From Patescibacteria group bacterium (lineage in GTDB: Bacteria > Patescibacteria > Microgenomatia > UBA12405), in NCBI GenBank assembly GCA_023380755.1, contig JAMCSD010000009.1:1-23828 (forward strand): DNA of 23,828 nucleotides, given 5' to 3'. A program made the position numbers and the translations under genes. Below the pieces are notes generated by a model. The model worked only from the letters and a program-made list of their open reading frames with translations. It was not told the DNA's origin and made no database searches. Of the stretch, positions 23,771 through 23,828 are shown piece by piece (positions within the stretch are counted from its first letter, which is position 1; the number at the start of each line of letters is the position of its first letter).

Positions 23771-23776
23771 TATAAT
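23771..23776 (+). promoter_or_regulatory. Consensus -10 element, probable leaderless cysS promoter
   Basis: A perfect TATAAT ends six bases before the ATG at 23783, so transcription should start at or within a base or two of the ATG. The intervening TTGGGC has no Shine-Dalgarno. The -35 region at about 23748 (TTTAAG) is weak. This is the clearest of the four such starts in the window. Confidence 0.55.
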
Positions 23777-23782
23777 TTGGGC

Positions 23783-23828
23783 ATGAAACTGTATAATACG
23801 GCGACTCGGAAGGTTGAGGAAATTATCC
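23783..23828 (+). CDS. cysS: Cysteinyl-tRNA synthetase, N-terminal start only (partial)
   Basis: Only 15 codons lie in the window: MKLYNTATRKVEEII. The pattern L-K-L-Y-N-T-x-T-R-K-x-E-E is the typical beginning of CysS, the class I synthetase that charges tRNA-Cys. The catalytic HIGH and KMSKS motifs would lie beyond the end. It begins 14 bases after the coiled-coil gene behind a consensus -10, so it may be its own transcription unit. Confidence rests on a short but characteristic motif. Confidence 0.72.
   Translation, partial: MKLYNTATRKVEEII

Overview
The window looks like a chromosomal segment of a Candidate Phyla Radiation bacterium, most probably of the Microgenomates (Patescibacteria) group. 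This is inference from style: very tight gene packing with start/stop overlaps, short housekeeping proteins, single-pass membrane-anchored surface proteins with Thr/Pro-rich linkers, and little Shine-Dalgarno use. TGA serves as an ordinary stop (recR, ybeY and others), so this is not a lineage that recodes TGA.

Positions 1-13222 form a surface-polysaccharide locus that changes strand repeatedly. It holds three glycosyltransferases (1-560, 6483-7649, 8747-9745), two Wzy/O-antigen-ligase-like membrane proteins (550-1986, 10727-12544), a membrane-anchored DUF4330-like protein (1955-2794), an asparagine synthase (2772-4544, minus), a large membrane-anchored extracellular protein (4553-6418, minus), a UDP-glucuronate-4-epimerase-like gene (7639-8544), a radical SAM protein (9727-10707, minus) and a priming sugar-phosphate transferase (12584-13222). 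Together these could activate a sugar on a lipid carrier, modify and add further sugars, and polymerise or transfer the chain. Two genes are damaged. The first glycosyltransferase has an apparent one-base deletion in an A8 run. The epimerase is cut short by a 153-bp insertion made of a 118-bp inverted copy of its own interior plus a 44-bp direct repeat, the pattern left by two template switches.

Positions 13295-19743 are the most unusual part: five co-directional genes that look like a small cohesin-dockerin surface assembly. In order they are a 1050-residue cysteine-rich protein ending in a dockerin, a protein with a cohesin-like domain and a dockerin, a membrane-anchored cohesin-like protein, a cohesin-like protein with an LPKTG sorting signal, and an FN3-like protein with two EF-hand/dockerin-like loops. 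No catalytic or carbohydrate-binding domain is recognisable, so this need not be a cellulosome.

Positions 19787-23828 are a housekeeping run: ribosomal protein bS21, a YqeY/GatB-like protein, a shortened YbeY, DnaX, YbaB, RecR, a charged coiled-coil protein and the first codons of cysteinyl-tRNA synthetase. Several genes (asnB, the radical SAM gene, dnaX, cysS) carry a TAnAAT hexamer only 5-6 bases before the start codon and no Shine-Dalgarno, which suggests leaderless transcripts. I saw no rRNA, tRNA, CRISPR array, transposase or convincing hairpin terminator, and no gene-free stretch longer than 300 bases. The longest is 8545-8746, which is the insertion and the orphaned epimerase tail.
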